Assembly: GCA_025453855.1 (NCBI GenBank)
Contig: JALOPO010000119.1
Location: forward strand, 1 to 6,330
Reading direction: 5' to 3'
Length of the DNA stretch: 6,330 bases
From: Gemmatimonadaceae bacterium
GTDB lineage: Bacteria > Gemmatimonadota > Gemmatimonadetes > Gemmatimonadales > Gemmatimonadaceae
The notes below the pieces were generated by a model. The model searched no databases and was not told where the DNA came from. It worked only from the letters and a program-made list of their open reading frames with translations. Positions 6,186 through 6,330 of this stretch are shown here, piece by piece; the stretch's first letter is position 1; each line of letters begins with the position of its first letter. The translations under genes were made by a program, and so were the position numbers.

Positions 6186-6330
6186 GCGGGCGCGCGCCAC
6201 GCGCTGCGATCGAGCCCGCGACATCATCGCTCGCGCGTGCCGCGGCGGTGCCGTCTGGCGAGCCGCGCGACACGGCAGCTGCCGGCGGCGGCTGCTCGCG
6301 TCGTGCGCTGCTCGCGCGCCTCGTCGCCAT
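6182..6330 (+). CDS. Start of an unidentified protein (3' end outside window)
   Basis: ATG 6182 overlaps the DUF4105 stop (6183-6185) as ATGA, and the frame stays open for 49 codons to the window edge. A weak GAGG-like site (6169-6172) lies nine bases upstream. The visible N-terminus is Ala/Arg-rich and probably unstructured (residues 1-42), then RRALLARLVA at the edge could begin a hydrophobic or signal segment. No domain is recognisable. Third codon positions are mostly G or C, but less strictly than in the neighbouring genes. It is supported chiefly by the overlap and the open frame; a chance open frame in GC-rich DNA remains possible. Confidence 0.5.
   Translation, partial: MSGRAPRAAIEPATSSLARAAAVPSGEPRDTAAAGGGCSRRALLARLVA

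Overview
This 6.3-kb window is very GC-rich, with codon third positions dominated by G and C, and every gene I can support lies on the + strand. Gene content (a RimO-type methylthiotransferase, HemL, a SpoIID/LytB-type lipoprotein, a Gfo/Idh/MocA-like protein, and a DUF4105 membrane protein with a signal peptide) together with codon use points to a Gram-negative, GC-rich environmental bacterium. Gemmatimonadota is my best guess. That assignment is inference from general resemblance and was not tested by any search.

Layout. Positions 1-724 hold the C-terminal half of rimO. Its TGA stop overlaps the ATG of hemL (721-2013) as ATGA, so the two are probably translationally coupled. Positions 2014-2516 form a gene-free stretch of about 500 bases with a conspicuous composite repeat. 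It has 40-base outer inverted arms (2031-2070 and 2380-2419, 38 of 40 matching). Inside them are three head-to-tail 59-base units (2092-2268), the last of which pairs with an inverted partial copy at 2297-2338. Then come a SpoIID/LytB-domain lipoprotein (2517-3857), a 49-base gap, and a chain of overlapping genes: a Gfo/Idh/MocA-fold protein (3907-4914), a DUF4105 membrane protein (GTG start at 4911, end 6185) and the start of an unidentified reading frame (from 6182, running off the window).

How the genes fit together. rimO and hemL are housekeeping: ribosomal protein S12 modification and 5-aminolevulinate synthesis for tetrapyrroles. The second block looks envelope-related: a predicted peptidoglycan-acting lipoprotein, followed by a coupled pair of a cytoplasmic NAD(P)-fold protein and a membrane protein with a periplasmic Cys/His domain. 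The points most worth a second look are the composite palindromic element, the loss of both usual catalytic residues (Lys to Arg99, His to Pro184) in the Gfo/Idh/MocA-fold protein, and a perfect 27-base tandem duplication in a cytoplasmic loop of the DUF4105 protein. I see no rRNA, tRNA, CRISPR array, transposase or phage gene.
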